Shown piece by piece: positions 1 through 10,440 of a DNA stretch of 64,000 nucleotides. This DNA is from Atriophallophorus winterbourni (Eukaryota > Platyhelminthes > Trematoda > Plagiorchiida > Microphallidae), in the NCBI GenBank assembly GCA_013407085.1, contig JACCGJ010020294.1, forward strand, positions 50,416 through 114,415, in the 5' to 3' direction. Position numbers and translations under genes: made by a program. Numbering within the stretch: position 1 is the first letter of the stretch; each line of letters opens with the position of its first letter. The notes below the pieces were generated by a model, which was not told the origin of the DNA, did no database searches, and saw only the letters and a program-made list of their open reading frames with translations.

Positions 1-240
1 GTTGCATTTAGCATGAACTTTAGACAAACAATCGTACCATGTGACAGACTTCGCCTTAGGACTTACCGACTTTTGGCAGACCGTACACATGCAGCTCGGT
101 GCGCTTTGGATCTTTTCCGGGGTCATTCGTTCAAGGTTGTGTGCAGAACTGTTCAGTGGTGTGTGCACAGGCAGTGGTTCTGTCGAGCGATCGATGTTAA
201 ATATCGTGAGCGCGACGAAACGTGTTGTTCACCAATAAGG
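1..240 (-). pseudogene. CR1-type LINE ORF1 fragment, PHD-like zinc finger end
   Basis: Read on the minus strand, this stretch encodes a cysteine cluster beginning CMCTVCQKS and running to VHAKCN. It aligns with the N-terminal zinc fingers at 9104-9484 and 47752-48050 on the plus strand. ORF1 of CR1-group LINEs is a nucleic-acid-binding protein that travels with the element RNA, and a PHD-like finger at its N-terminus is known for some CR1 lineages. The fragment is cut by the window edge, so its second half lies outside. The open plus-strand readings here are shadows. Confidence 0.6.
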
Positions 241-779
241 GCAAAATCAGAATTGATTCCGACGATACCCTTAGGCAGTTAAACGCACGATCTTGAATAT
301 ATAACCAGTCGACGGCGAAGGATAAGATCTTTCCAATGACGTTAATCCAGTTGAGCACTTGAAGAGTGTTAACAGGCTTGCACGCCTAGGTCCAATATTG
401 GAAAATCACTAAAAATCCAAATTTGCTCGTATTATCGAATACCGCTACGAGAGTGGTATATCCAGAAAGCTGATATAAAGCGGAGTCCAAAAATGTATAA
501 TATATCCACGTACGTGTAAGTATAAGAACAGTATATGCTGATAATCAGGAGCTCAAAATAACGCGACCGCACGACACGTATGACAATGATCAAGGTCAGG
601 CTCAAACCGAACCCTAATTGTCGATTTAAGTGGTCGGCGAACAATATGCAGCTCACATGTTTTATCATCTCAGACACTGATTTTTCAGAGGGATCCGTCA
701 TCAGACTGTTTAAAGCCTTGTCACATACCACATGATTCATCACTCCTTGTTAAGTTCGACTCCAGCGAACCCGGACAAA
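241..779. other. no recognised gene; AT-rich filler between two CR1 pieces
   Basis: No coding signal that can be defended is seen. The end nearest 780 may be the decayed junction between ORF1 and ORF2 of the CR1 that follows, because it runs directly into that endonuclease. A 103-codon minus-strand reading at 432-743 has no recognisable motif. Confidence 0.5.
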
Positions 780-1620
780 TAACTTCAGTTTACTCCCCGC
801 CATTACTCAAGGAAAATAAAATTAGGTGCATCTATGCAAACGCAAACAGCCTTTTCAACAAGTTAAACGAATAGTCAGAGATTTGTAATGAAACGGCGCC
901 AGACAGTTACAATAAAAGAAGGAACATTATTCCATGCCTCATTGTCTGGTAATGAACTCTCTTTTCTCAGCATGTGTCTAATCGGCGTTAGCGTTTATTT
1001 GATGGCGGATCAGCAGCACTCTACGTCAAACAATCGTTTACCTGTAGAGCTATGAATGACCAGATCCTTGATATTACTGACACACTTTGGTGCTCTCTGA
1101 CTGAGTTCAGGAGATCAGTGCATTATTGGAGTGATCTTTAATTCTACAACAACAACTATTGACCTAAACGATAAACTGAATAATGCTTTGCACTATGTAA
1201 CAACGCGGTACAATACTCAAATATGGATGAAGGGGGATTTCAACTTTCCCAAGCTCTATAGCCAAGATGATCATCCATCATAAACACTTGAATATGAACT
1301 TTGAGCAGTCTTGGATTACGCACCAATTTATAACCCCGTTTTTGGATTTACGAGTATGAGGGGATCAGACCAGCCGTCTACCATAGACTTAATACTTACA
1401 TCAGATCCCACAGCTGTAATGAACATCGTTTATGAACCGTCAATCGGACTAAGTGATCACGTTGTCGTAGAATTCGAGTGCGTTTGTAGCGCTAGGCACA
1501 ACGGTGACGGAACGAAATGCGTCAGAAGGGTTAACTACCGTGCTCTGTGTGCCGAGTTACAAAGCACTAGTTTCGCACAACTGGATTACACCAGTTCAGT
1601 TTAAATCAGTAGGCACAGGA
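780..1620 (+). pseudogene. CR1-type LINE ORF2, apurinic-type endonuclease domain, decayed
   Basis: The plus strand encodes the start of an APE-type endonuclease, the nicking enzyme of CR1/jockey LINEs. IRCIYANANSLFNKL near 832 matches the family start IxCIYTNAxSLxNK. TLWCSL lies near 1084, GDFNFPKL near 1233 is the catalytic GDFN block, and IGLSDHVVVEFE near 1445 is the conserved SDH block near the C-terminus. Many stops and frameshifts separate these blocks, and only 1311-1604 is open. The element stops at about 1620, where a different repeat begins, so the RT part is missing. Confidence 0.8.
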
Positions 1621-1624
1621 CAGT

Positions 1625-1930
1625 AAGTGGCTGACAGGCCAATTGGGTGTCCAGAATTTCTTTCAGAGGAAAGCTGCCCGGAAGCACCCACCACTGCCAA
1701 AGGGTAAATCCTTTTCATCGTGTGGAATCTCTGATGGTCGTAGGACTAGGAGAATGTAGTTGGGGGAGCACCGCGCTATAATCGATGCACTGCCAAAAGG
1801 TAACTTTCTTTTTTTTCCGTTTGCGATTTCTCATGATCGCGGTGCCAGGCGATGTACCGGATAGTTGTGGGACAGCAACGCGCAATAATCGATGCTGGAA
1901 AAAAGAAAAAGCAGTTTCTCCTCACCAGCA
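1625..1930 (+). repeat. repeat A, short copy
   Basis: The segment shares blocks with 10600-10800, 38950-39130 and 58080-58300 (minus). These include GTCCAGAATTTCTTTC near 1650, GCGATGTACCGGATAG near 1848 and ATAATCGATGCTGGAAAAA near 1886. It is the most diverged copy and carries what looks like an internal partial duplication, because the ATAATCGATGC block occurs twice. Nothing suggests a protein. It is truncated and runs into the 3' end of a LINE on the other strand. Confidence 0.55.
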
Positions 1931-2039
1931 CGGTGAGAGGTCAGCTGATGGAGAATCAAGAACAAGAAGATGCTGTTAAATTGCTACAATGAATAGCGAG
2001 TAAAATGTAGGACAACCTAAGAATGGTAATCATGGGATG
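1931..2039. other. short unassigned spacer
   Basis: No feature is recognised. It may contain the 3' untranslated end of the minus-strand LINE at 2040-3110. Confidence 0.4.
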
Positions 2040-3110
2040 TAATCAGAAAATAACTTACCCCAGTCACGGTCTAAACCCAGCTTGAAAGTTGAGACGAAAC
2101 TATAGGAGATTAGTTCTTCAGGGAGCCTGTTCCAGAAGTTGACCACCCTGAAGCTAAAATCCTAGAAATTCTTAGAATCTAGTCGACATCGTTCCTTAGC
2201 AAGCTTGAGTGCGTGTCCGCGAGTGCCCAGCTCAGGACTTAAGGTAAAGATTTAATCTGGATTAACGCCGTTTAAACCCTTTAATATCCTAAAGGTTTCA
2301 ATTAAATCACCTTTTAAACGACGACGATTAAGAGAGAAAAGACTCAGAGCCCATAGGCGATCAGCATAACTCTTTCCACGCTGACCCTCAGTCATGCGTG
2401 GTGCTAGTCGCTGGACGCTTTCAAGTCGAATGATATCCTTCTGGTAGTGAGGACACCACGCCTGGACACAATATTCCAAATGCGGCCTGACTAACGCCTT
2501 ATAAAGTGGCAGGAACACGTCGGGACTTCTGCTGGAAAGCACCGACTTCAATCGAAAGAGCACATGCGTGCACGTTGCGCTGCAACAGCGCATTGGTCCT
2601 CCCATTCGAAGTCAGCACTAACTAGAACACCCAAGTCCTTAACCCGCTGTGTGGGGTCAACGCTAATAATAGTACCTGACACCTGGAATGTGATCTTGTC
2701 GATCAGAGCAGACAAGAGTTGGCACTTATTGAGGTTCAGTGGGAGGTCCCACCGTATAGACCAGTCAATTACCCGCTGGAGGTCGTGCATCAGAGTATCT
2801 TCATTCATTGAAACCACGAACTTGACGTCATCCGCGAAAATGAAGCACGGGCACTCCAAGATAGGCGACAAGTCATCGATAAAATCAGACAGATCAGCGG
2901 ACCTAGCACAGACCCATGAGATACCCCACTTATCACCTCCGTTTGGATCGACAATGCAGATCCTACTCGTACTCTGAAGGTCCTACCAGTCAGGAACGAT
3001 TTTATCCAAGCAAGTAAACTACCCCGTAAAAATCTGTGGTTGACGGAATCGAATCTTTGCTAAAATCCAGGTACAGTGCTTTGCCCGGCTTTCCTTCATC
3101 CAAACTATTA
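2040..3110 (-). pseudogene. jockey/CR1-group LINE reverse transcriptase, 3' half
   Basis: Two overlapping minus-strand frames (2548-2871 and 2252-2605) give the end of a LINE reverse transcriptase. FIFADDVKFVV is the catalytic YADD-type box. Downstream are YKALVRPHLEYCVQAW, the thumb-region RPxLEY block, and a C-terminal stretch containing RGHALKLAKERCRLD. A frameshift near 2550-2600 splits the frames, and upstream RT blocks near 3000-3090 are eroded. This is a different lineage from the CR1 elements nearby. Its upstream half is at 8571-8885 on the same strand, so the two are one LINE split by the CR1 at 3111-8580. Confidence 0.85.
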
Positions 3111-3241
3111 AAGAATCAAGAATTAAGATTTCATGGTGAAAAAAGCAATTGCTTTACATGTACCATTGGATGACAACTATTACAAAAAAGAAAATGTAAT
3201 CAAAAACACATTGTTGTATGTTTGCCTGGATTCATATTGAT

Positions 3242-5260
3242 TCAATACACAGGGCCGATTATTGGGTGTTTTTGGATATATGCATCTAGTTTTGCTTTAA
3301 AAACATCAAATGTTGTTGCATTCACAACGTTTTGTGGTAGTGCATTCCATAGAAAGCAGATACGCACAGAGAAGAAATGGTGCCGACAGCCAAGTATTGA
3401 GTGCGGTATTGCGAGGCAACTTGAGTGACTACGTGTATTCCGACGGGAGATTATTTTTATTAGATCTCTTAGCGGGTGGTTTTTGATTCGCATTATTTTG
3501 TAAACTAGAATAACGTCGCTTCCCATTCGCCTCTGAGTAAAATCAGGCAAACCTAGTATGGCCATTCGCTCCTGATATGGGACGTGCTGCATCCCATCAA
3601 CTAGCTTTGTTGCTCGGTGGTAAATTCTATCACAAAGGTTGATGTCTTGCGCAGCCACGGTGCACACGCTGGGATCAAATACTCCATCGTTGGATGAATG
3701 TAAGTAATTATAATGCAGATAAGTGTTTTGGGCGTGAACCACGCAAAAATGTTCCTCAAGATTCCTAATATACCACATGCCCGATTGAACACTTTTAGAC
3801 AATGCATTTTCGGTTTCAGGTTATCAGTGATCCAAATCCCGAGATCCTTTTCAGCGGTGGTCCAAGTTAGGTTTTCGTGGCTTAGATGATATGTGTGGTC
3901 GTAATTACGGCAAAGCTGTAACATATTACACTTGCGTAAGACGAACGGCATTTGATTTAATAGGGACCAGTGATACAGAGCATTCAAGTCCTGTTGTAAC
4001 ATCAAACAATCTTTAGTAGATCGGATTTGCTCCCATATTTTATGTCGTCAGCAAAAAACTAGCTTACAACGCACTATTTCAGTAACATCATTGATGTATA
4101 ACAGGAAAAGGATAGGCTCGTGTACTGAACCTTTAGGTACCCGCTCATGGCATCGGTACTTTTCGATAGCACACCGTCAATGCGAACTCGCACATGCCGG
4201 TCGGTCAGATGATCTGTTAACCACGATAGTTGGTTACCCCTCATTCCACAATGCGCTAGCTTTTGCAGAAGCAGGCTGTGATTGACCTTGCCGAAAGCCT
4301 TAGATATATCAATATAACAAGCGTGAACCGTGTAGCCTTGGTCGAGCGACATAGTCTAGTCTTTTAGTGTGATCAGTATATTCGACACACAAGATCTGGT
4401 CCAGCGGAACACGTGTTGTGCTGCTGATAAAAGACCTCTTGATTCAAGGTGATTCACGATACATAGACTAATGATGCGCTCCATGATCATTGAAATGCAG
4501 AGTAGCAGCGTTACAGGTCTGTAATTTGCTGCGTAAATTGGTGGTATCACACCCGCTTTCCATGCTAGAGGTACGCAACCTTTGCGAAGACTGGATGAAA
4601 ACCGCAGCTAAGCTATGTGAAAGCTCTCTACATGAAAAAATGGCGAGGGTAATGTTGTCCTCCCCGTGGGATTTCTTCTTGTTTAATCGTCGTAAGTGTG
4701 GCTCCACTACGAATTGATCTATTACCGGTTCACTTAGTGATTCAACTGTGTTTAATAATTCTCGATGCGATAATTGCTGTTTTGGACAGAAGACTTGAGA
4801 GTAAAAGCACGCAAGTGCATCTGTCGTCTCTTGCACTGTGACGGTAGATCCTTCTTCTGTCATGATCGGCAAGACCTCTGGTTTAACTTTGGTACTTTCA
4901 TTCACAATTTTGTACAATAATTTTGGATTTTTTCCATTTGTTCCACCATACATTGTTGGTACTGTTGTTTGTCCTGCCGAATGGAGGTGGTGACTTTGTT
5001 ACGTATTCTGCAAAATTGTAACCAGGATGTAGGGGTGGCATCATTGCGATGAGTGGCCTAGGCTCGCCTTTTTAGTGAAATACATTTTCCGGTTCTGCTG
5101 CGAACCGAGAAACGCAAAGTGTGGACATCTTTCCTTTGAACAAATCGTGAGTTAGACTGGATTTGCATCTGAAGGTAGTTCATCAAAGTATTGCAATGTG
5201 TATTTGAGTCACTAGAATCAAGTTGAACATCGCTTAGCTCAGAGAGTGCTTTCTTGTCTC
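3242..5260 (-). pseudogene. CR1 ORF2 reverse transcriptase domain, broken
   Basis: On the minus strand the order of blocks is that of a CR1 RT. The linker ends NPKLLYKIVNES, then comes RRLNKKKSHGEDNIT (degenerate form of the KSPGxDxI block), IPPIYAANYRPVTLL, ISKAFGKVNHSLLLQKL (usual box ISKAFDxVNH), and a C-terminal region with DRIYHRATKLVDGM and FTQRRMGSDVILVYKI. It ends NVVNATTFDVFKAKLDAYI near 3270. The YADD box is not intact and five or more frame changes are present. RT would copy the element RNA at the nicked target; this copy cannot. Confidence 0.85.
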
Positions 5261-5264
5261 CAAA

Positions 5265-6163
5265 AGTCTACTCTACGGATGACTTTCGATTCGTCACTGA
5301 GTCTGGTTGTGTTATGTCTGTTCTGCACTACTGTTGGCCCAGTCCATGTGGTCAGAGAGAATGCAACCGTCACTGAACTCGTGTATTCACTGAATGCAGA
5401 GAGTATCACAATTGAGCAAATGTGTGAATATCACAGTGAATAAAATCACAATTGGAACTCACCATCGATCTTGATTGGTCGATTAATTGATAGTTTGTTC
5501 ACTGTCTATACGACAGAGAATGCCCTCCTAATACCTCTCCCTTTAAGCTTGGTAGCGTATGACTTCATTTTTGGATTCACTTGCAGGCGGGTTACTGTAA
5601 TACGTCTTCGATCAGCCCCCTTCTTGGTTTGTATTCCACGAAATTAATTTGAGGCGACTCTTCTTCCGCTGAATTTCCATCTTCTGGGTTCTTGAAGGTG
5701 GCGAAGACAGGATAGGGATAATTGAACACTGATCTCTTAAATTTAGTTTGTGCGGCAGTAGTTTTCGTTATGTCCCTTTCTGTTGTAGTTCTGGCATCAG
5801 TGGGCGATAACGCGCAATATGCCATCCGTCACATTTACAACACTGGGATGGAAGCTTGGTGTCTTGATCGACACGATTATCATTCTGCCGGCTACTTTGG
5901 TGCTTGACGGCTAACACCACCGGCTTATTCTGGCAGGGGTTATGTTCGACCAGCGCAGTGTCACGCTTCAAATTAAGTAGCCTCTGGCATTCGGTTGTTA
6001 TTGACGTCATGTTGATTTTCGGATTTTGATCGAGTAGTGACGCTAGTCTTGTGCGAATCTCTTGATTCTTCTTTGATTGCAGACCACATACTTTTCCTGC
6101 ATAAGTTACAAATTCGTCGCAAATTCATCACTGTTTATACGACAGAGGGTGCCCTCCTAACAC
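5265..6163 (-). pseudogene. Ty3/Gypsy gag fragment inside the CR1
   Basis: The minus strand reads IRTRLASLLDQNPKINM, then ECQRLLNLKRDTALVEHNP, then QCCKCDGWHIARYRP near 5860-5900. The last is a CCHC zinc knuckle whose final Cys has become Arg. This is the end of a gypsy gag, which coats element RNA. The CR1 endonuclease sequence stops on one side (DYVCSA near 6190) and the ORF2 linker resumes on the other (near 5250), so the piece is foreign. A 37-bp imperfect direct repeat lies at its right edge (6127-6163) and inside it (5498-5534). Confidence 0.6.
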
Positions 6164-6850
6164 GTTGCACTGCAGACATAATCGAACACGAGCATCACAT
6201 GGTCACTCAGCATCAATGGAGCTTCTTAGAGTATTGATTCAATGGCCGATTCGTTGGGAGTCAAAATCAGGTCTAGAACAGAGGGCCGGTCTGTTCCCTT
6301 CATTCGTGTAAGGTTGGAGACGTGGTTGTACTTCGCGAAATTTGTGTTTCACTGAGTTGTTGAGTGCTGATCTCTCGAGTATAGCTGCGGGAGGTTGAAA
6401 TCCCAATAATCAGAAGTTGAGCGTGTAGTCGAGCGCTGATGCGATAAGTCTTTCAAAAACACATCGTTATGTTCTGCGGTCGAAGTTGTTGAGCGATATA
6501 TAACCCCAATTGTACAGATGTCACCAGATTCCAGGTCAAGTGAGCACCAAAGTGTGTCGGTGAGTGGAAGTTCAGTATCTGCAATGATATTTAACCTTGA
6601 ATGGCTTGTGATAATACAATGCAACGCCACCTCCAGGCCCATCACGGTCTCGACGAATAAGTGTCATATTAGGGATAGAAAGTTTCACTGTCCGTCATAC
6701 TCGACTGAAAGCAAGTTTCAGTCACAGCAATAAGATCAGGGGACTTTTCTACACACATATCAATGAGTTCCGCCAGCTTGTTGACTAAACATTGAGCATT
6801 TGTATATATACATTTGATCGATACTGCTTGATGTAGCGATGAACCGTGTG
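6163..6850 (-). pseudogene. CR1 ORF2 endonuclease domain, broken
   Basis: The minus strand contains LIAVTETCFQSSMTDSE (the VTETWL block), DTLWCSLDLESGDICTIGV, an IYRS block, a degenerate WDFNLPQLY (usual GDFNLP) and LMLSDHVMLVFDYVCSA at the C-terminal end. The order and spacing match an APE-type endonuclease of a CR1 LINE. It lies between ORF1 and RT of the same element and is interrupted on its 3' side by the gypsy piece. Confidence 0.8.
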
Positions 6851-6931
6851 GTATATGATAAGGCGTCAGGCAGTGTGCTACCCGATCTGGCTTAACCGTA
6901 ATTGATCGGGAGGTTGAAACTTGTGAGCTAC

Positions 6932-8570
6932 TTATTGCGCGCTGACAGTTTGAATCAACATTTGGGTCCCTGTATGACGTATTCGGTCCGATTCGGTTTG
7001 TGCCGGACCTACGACGTTTTTTGATGCATCGATTTCTTCCATTTCAGTGGGAACGCTACCATCTGCTGTCCCCAGACGAGGATGTGTTTCGATTATGGTA
7101 CTTGGTTTAGGTGGACTAAGTCTAACGTCCGTCGGTAAAGCTCTTCCAGCTTTTTCCCATTCGAACTTTACAATCTCAGCCATGCCGTTGGGTAAAAACG
7201 TAATCCCCAGGTGTTCCGGACCATCTCCTTTAGATTTTGGCGAAAAAAGCACCCAAAAAGTGTCAGTAACCTCAACATTAGAAATATCAAGCGAACACGC
7301 AATGTAATGCCACTGCTTGAAATCGTGCTCTGCGGCTTCCTGAACCGATGCTTTAGAGGTATTTTCTTGTACCTCGAGTAGAACTATAATTCGCAAGACC
7401 GTTTGTTCCTTATTGTTTAAAATTACCCTTTCTTTTCCACCATGGTTCATCGGGATATATCCGGCACTTTGAATTAAGATCCGTCTTTAGTCGGTACGAA
7501 TTTAGCAGTATGTTCTCGATATCAGCATCGCACTTCAGTGTAAAATTTAGTGAGTGAGGTTGATCAATATGAGCTGAGGTGGAGTGGCGAGTTGAACGAA
7601 TCAATTTGCCAGGAATAACATGCTAAATTTGCATTTGTTGACAAAGTTGAGACCATTTATGGAGATCGTTTTTGTGTTTCCTATCAAAAAGGCTTTCGTT
7701 GGACTCGCTAACATTCGTACATATTACGCTTAGTGCATTAGAATTCTTGTTGTGTGTCCGAGCGTCATTCTTTATAGAATGTGAAAATTTTTGATTAAGT
7801 ATTCGTGAGTCAGGGGAAGAAGCTTTGGAGTGAGCAGCAGAGGTCGACTGCAAATGCCTTTTTCCGTAAGTATTTTCTACGACCGAATGCTGAATCGGGT
7901 CAAATAACACTAGGCGATTTATTTTTCGGGACAGCTTTGAATAATGGAGCATATGAAGTAAACGGTTTCGGCTTTAATGCCTTTTTAACAATCTCCTCAG
8001 TGTCGTGTAATAATTTAACCTTTCCAGGAGGTGAGGTCGAGCGTATGCGATTATTCAATTCAAATGTTTTAGTCTTGATTGTTGGTTTTAGAGTATTCTT
8101 CAAATTTGCAAGTTCCTCTTCCATTTTCGATAATCTATTTTCTATTGTATTGGTCTCGTTTCTAGCAGAGAATTGTGTACTCTAGCGATTACCATTCACT
8201 ATTGAATTTCTACAGTCACTACAGGAATAGCAAACGGATGGGAGGTTTTTATCATTCATGATCCTTACACACTCATCCTTCAAAGTCTCATTGCAGGCTA
8301 CGTGCACATGCATATCACAAAAATACATTTAACCAAAACACTATCATTGCATACCGGGTACAGACACTTTTCGCAGAGGTCAAGGTGGTTTGATGTCGCT
8401 GTCAGGGGAACAAGCGTCGTATGGAAACAATTATCGATCGCGTTTTTCGCCTGCGTGATGGATCTCGTGACTCGACCACACATTGTAGGCTGAATTGGGA
8501 CGACCGGTTCAAGAATGGTCGTTTGTTCGACTGGTTGATTCAGCTGGGTTATAACTCTTGATTTGGCCAT
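6932..8570 (-). pseudogene. CR1 ORF1, PHD-like finger plus basic RNA-binding region
   Basis: Starting at 8570 the minus strand reads MAKSRVITQLNQPVEQ, then a cysteine cluster (LCEKCLYPVCNDSVLVKC and further Cys residues) that corresponds to the PHD-like finger of sibling copies. A lysine-rich middle follows. The C-terminal block holds DEPWWKRKG (consensus DxPWWERK), TDTFWVLFSPKSKGDGPEHL (consensus TDTFRIP..GP..LKITF) and LPTDVRLSPPK. These blocks recur in the ORF1 copies at 25783-26439 and 49770-50594. At least four frame changes are present. Confidence 0.75.
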
Positions 8571-8885
8571 TTAACAAATAATCCGTGATAACTCGATAAC
8601 GACACAAAGTAGAGCATGTTGAGCTACACTAAGTAGAGAACGCTGGCAGAGATGCTGGCAGATTTTGTCACGTATAAGTCTTTCCAATACTTTCGAGACG
8701 ATGCTGGTCAAGCTGACTGGTCTGAAGTTACCAGAAATCGACCTGCAACCACCTTTGTGTATTCGTACTACTATGGCTTCTTTCCACTCACGAGGAACCA
8801 TTTCCGAGTGCAAACATGAATTGAAGAGCATACATAGTGGTTCTGCAAGCACAAAATGTTTAAAACATAAGCGATATTCAAGCAA
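8571..8885 (-). pseudogene. jockey/CR1-group LINE reverse transcriptase, upstream piece
   Basis: A 104-codon minus-strand frame encodes LFNSCLHSEMVPREWKEAIV, then HKGGCRSISGNFRPVSLTS, then SKVLERLIRDKI and SLLSVAQHA. These are RT blocks 1-2 of a jockey/CR1-group LINE. The reading breaks after VAQHA exactly where the CR1 ORF1 begins. The continuation (RT blocks 3 onward) is at 2040-3110. It is the clearest sign that the CR1 between them is a later insertion. Confidence 0.85.
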
Positions 8886-9103
8886 ATAGAAATATGTTTT
8901 TTAACTACGGAGTAATCATCAGTACCAAGTCCTTTGAAATAATCACAAAGACGTTCAAAATGGTCCACTTTGAATAGTCACAGAACGTAAAGAAGTAACA
9001 CTCCACAATATCTATATGCTAGAAATATGGCATAGCGTCACGCCTGACGAAGCACAACTGACTACTGTAGAGCTTCTTGGTTTTCCGATAGATTCAGTTA
9101 TGA
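8886..9103 (-). repeat. Penelope-linked upstream sequence, copy 1
   Basis: The segment matches 45806-46040 and 57125-57340. In those two places it lies upstream (in the sense of the element) of Penelope-like RT N-terminal sequence. Shared blocks include GACGAAGCACAACTGACTAC near 9045 and AATAATCACAAAGACGTTCA near 8937. Here no Penelope coding part remains, so this is a solo remnant of the element's 5' region. Confidence 0.5.
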
Positions 9104-10140
9104 TTGTTCTCTTTATGTCACCTTTATATCGCGTTCACGTTATTCATCATCGATCGCTCGACAGAACCGCTGGTTGTGCATACTCCACTGAACAGTGATG
9201 CTCAAAACCCCGGCCGGATGACTCCGAAAAGAAAACAAAGCGATCCGGGCTGCATGTATACATTTTGCCAAAAGTCAGCTAGTCCAAAAGCGAGGTCTCT
9301 CTCGTGGTACGCTTGTTTGTTAAAAGTGCATGCAAAATGTGACAAATCGCTGATCTGGAATTTGGTAGCAATTATTAATGGAGTTAATTGTCTCGGAGTT
9401 TTTTACGTTTCGCAGGCTTGCAAGGCCAAACCAATAGCGCCATCTACGGAGTCAAAACTGCAGTATGAAATTGAGACGTGTTAAATGAACTGAATGAACT
9501 GTTAAGAAACGTCATAAAGACACCATCGTTACCCGACTTAGAGGTAACTGCCAAAGAGTCAATCGGAAATCCATCATGCATGAACAGACCAACATTTGCC
9601 GACATAGCCGCGCAAATGGTGACTAAAACAGGTTAGTGTTTGTAGGGATCAGTGACTCTTCAACTTAACGGAAACGAGAAGGGACTCAGCAAAACCAGTT
9701 CTAAAAAGACCGACAAAAATCATAAGCCAAACTTCACTGGTATAAACCATAGTAATATATGTAACGACGTGAACTACTCACGATAAACGCTGATCGAAGC
9801 TATATAAAAACATGACTTAGTTGAGTGTCATAAACTCTGAAGTCAGACGAGAATGGCCGCAGTTACTCCCTCATCAACCGCCACCTGAATTCTCCTCACA
9901 AAGATGATCATCGCCTCGTACGAATAACGCTGGAATGTGTTGAGGACGTGTAAAACGTATTCTTACATGTTTAAATTCTTGGAAGTGTTCCATAATCTAA
10001 ATGTGGTATCCATGCAGATCTACCATGGTGGGAGTGAAGAAAGAAGAAGAAATGTTGCAATTTTGAAAAACCCTTCCCTTTCTCATACACACATGGCAGT
10101 CACACGCTTGAGTGGAGTAAATCGCAGAAAGATCACGGTT
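9104..10140 (+). pseudogene. CR1 ORF1 fragment on the plus strand
   Basis: The 9104-9484 frame gives CMYTFCQKS, VHAKCDKSLI and a following Cys cluster, the PHD-like finger shared with 47752-48050. After frame changes the reading passes DDHRLVRITLECVED near 9915-9945 and HADLPWWE near 10020, the same PWWE block as the other ORF1 copies. The HRLVRITLECV stretch was first taken for a host exon. Its alignment with PRLLRITVHSE upstream of PWWER at 49930-50070 shows it is ORF1. The element stops near 10140 without ORF2. Confidence 0.7.
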
Positions 10141-10440
10141 TCTGGGTGTAATTAAATTTGAACAACCGCTTGCAATGCGAGTCCGTTTAGGAACATGTAT
10201 CCAGGTTACTCAATATACTCAGACGAATTTTCGGACATTTTCCGCTAGTAAAACGGTGGCTGGATAGCATAATCGAACCTTTGAATCTTGAATCATTAAT
10301 TTTGAAAAACGTCAACTGTATTAAACAGTGAAACATTTCTAGATTTTCATTTCTATTCAAAACGTTTCGTGCAAGTTGAATCAACGAACTTAAAATTCCT
10401 AATATTGTATACTCGTAAATGTTCGAATTACGATCCACAA
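10141..10440. other. no recognised feature
   Basis: The stretch is AT-rich, without supported coding sequence and without a match to repeats elsewhere in the window. Confidence 0.4.

Larger units (their letters stand above)
3111..8580 (-). mobile_element. nearly complete CR1-type LINE inserted in another LINE
   Basis: Read on the minus strand, this 5.4-kb unit has ORF1 (8570 to 6932), endonuclease (6850 to 6163), RT (5260 to 3242) and a short-repeat tail near 3111-3135 (TTCTTGA-type units). It begins and ends inside a second minus-strand LINE, whose RT is continuous in meaning across the gap: SLLSVAQHA just before the junction and SLDEGKPGKALYLDF just after it. That supports insertion by target-primed reverse transcription. 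All ORFs are broken. A gypsy-derived piece interrupts it at about 5265-6163. Confidence 0.8.

Noticed and set aside
2564..2977. 137-codon plus-strand frame and similar long open frames opposite LINE RTs
   Set aside because: These are antisense shadows of clearly homologous RT sequence on the minus strand.
9843..9948. Apparent host exon (DENGRSYSLINRH...RITLECVED) resembling a Spred-type EVH1 segment
   Set aside because: It lines up with CR1 ORF1 (PRLLRITVHSE followed by PWWER) and is followed by HADLPWWE, so it is part of the CR1 ORF1 at 9104-10140.
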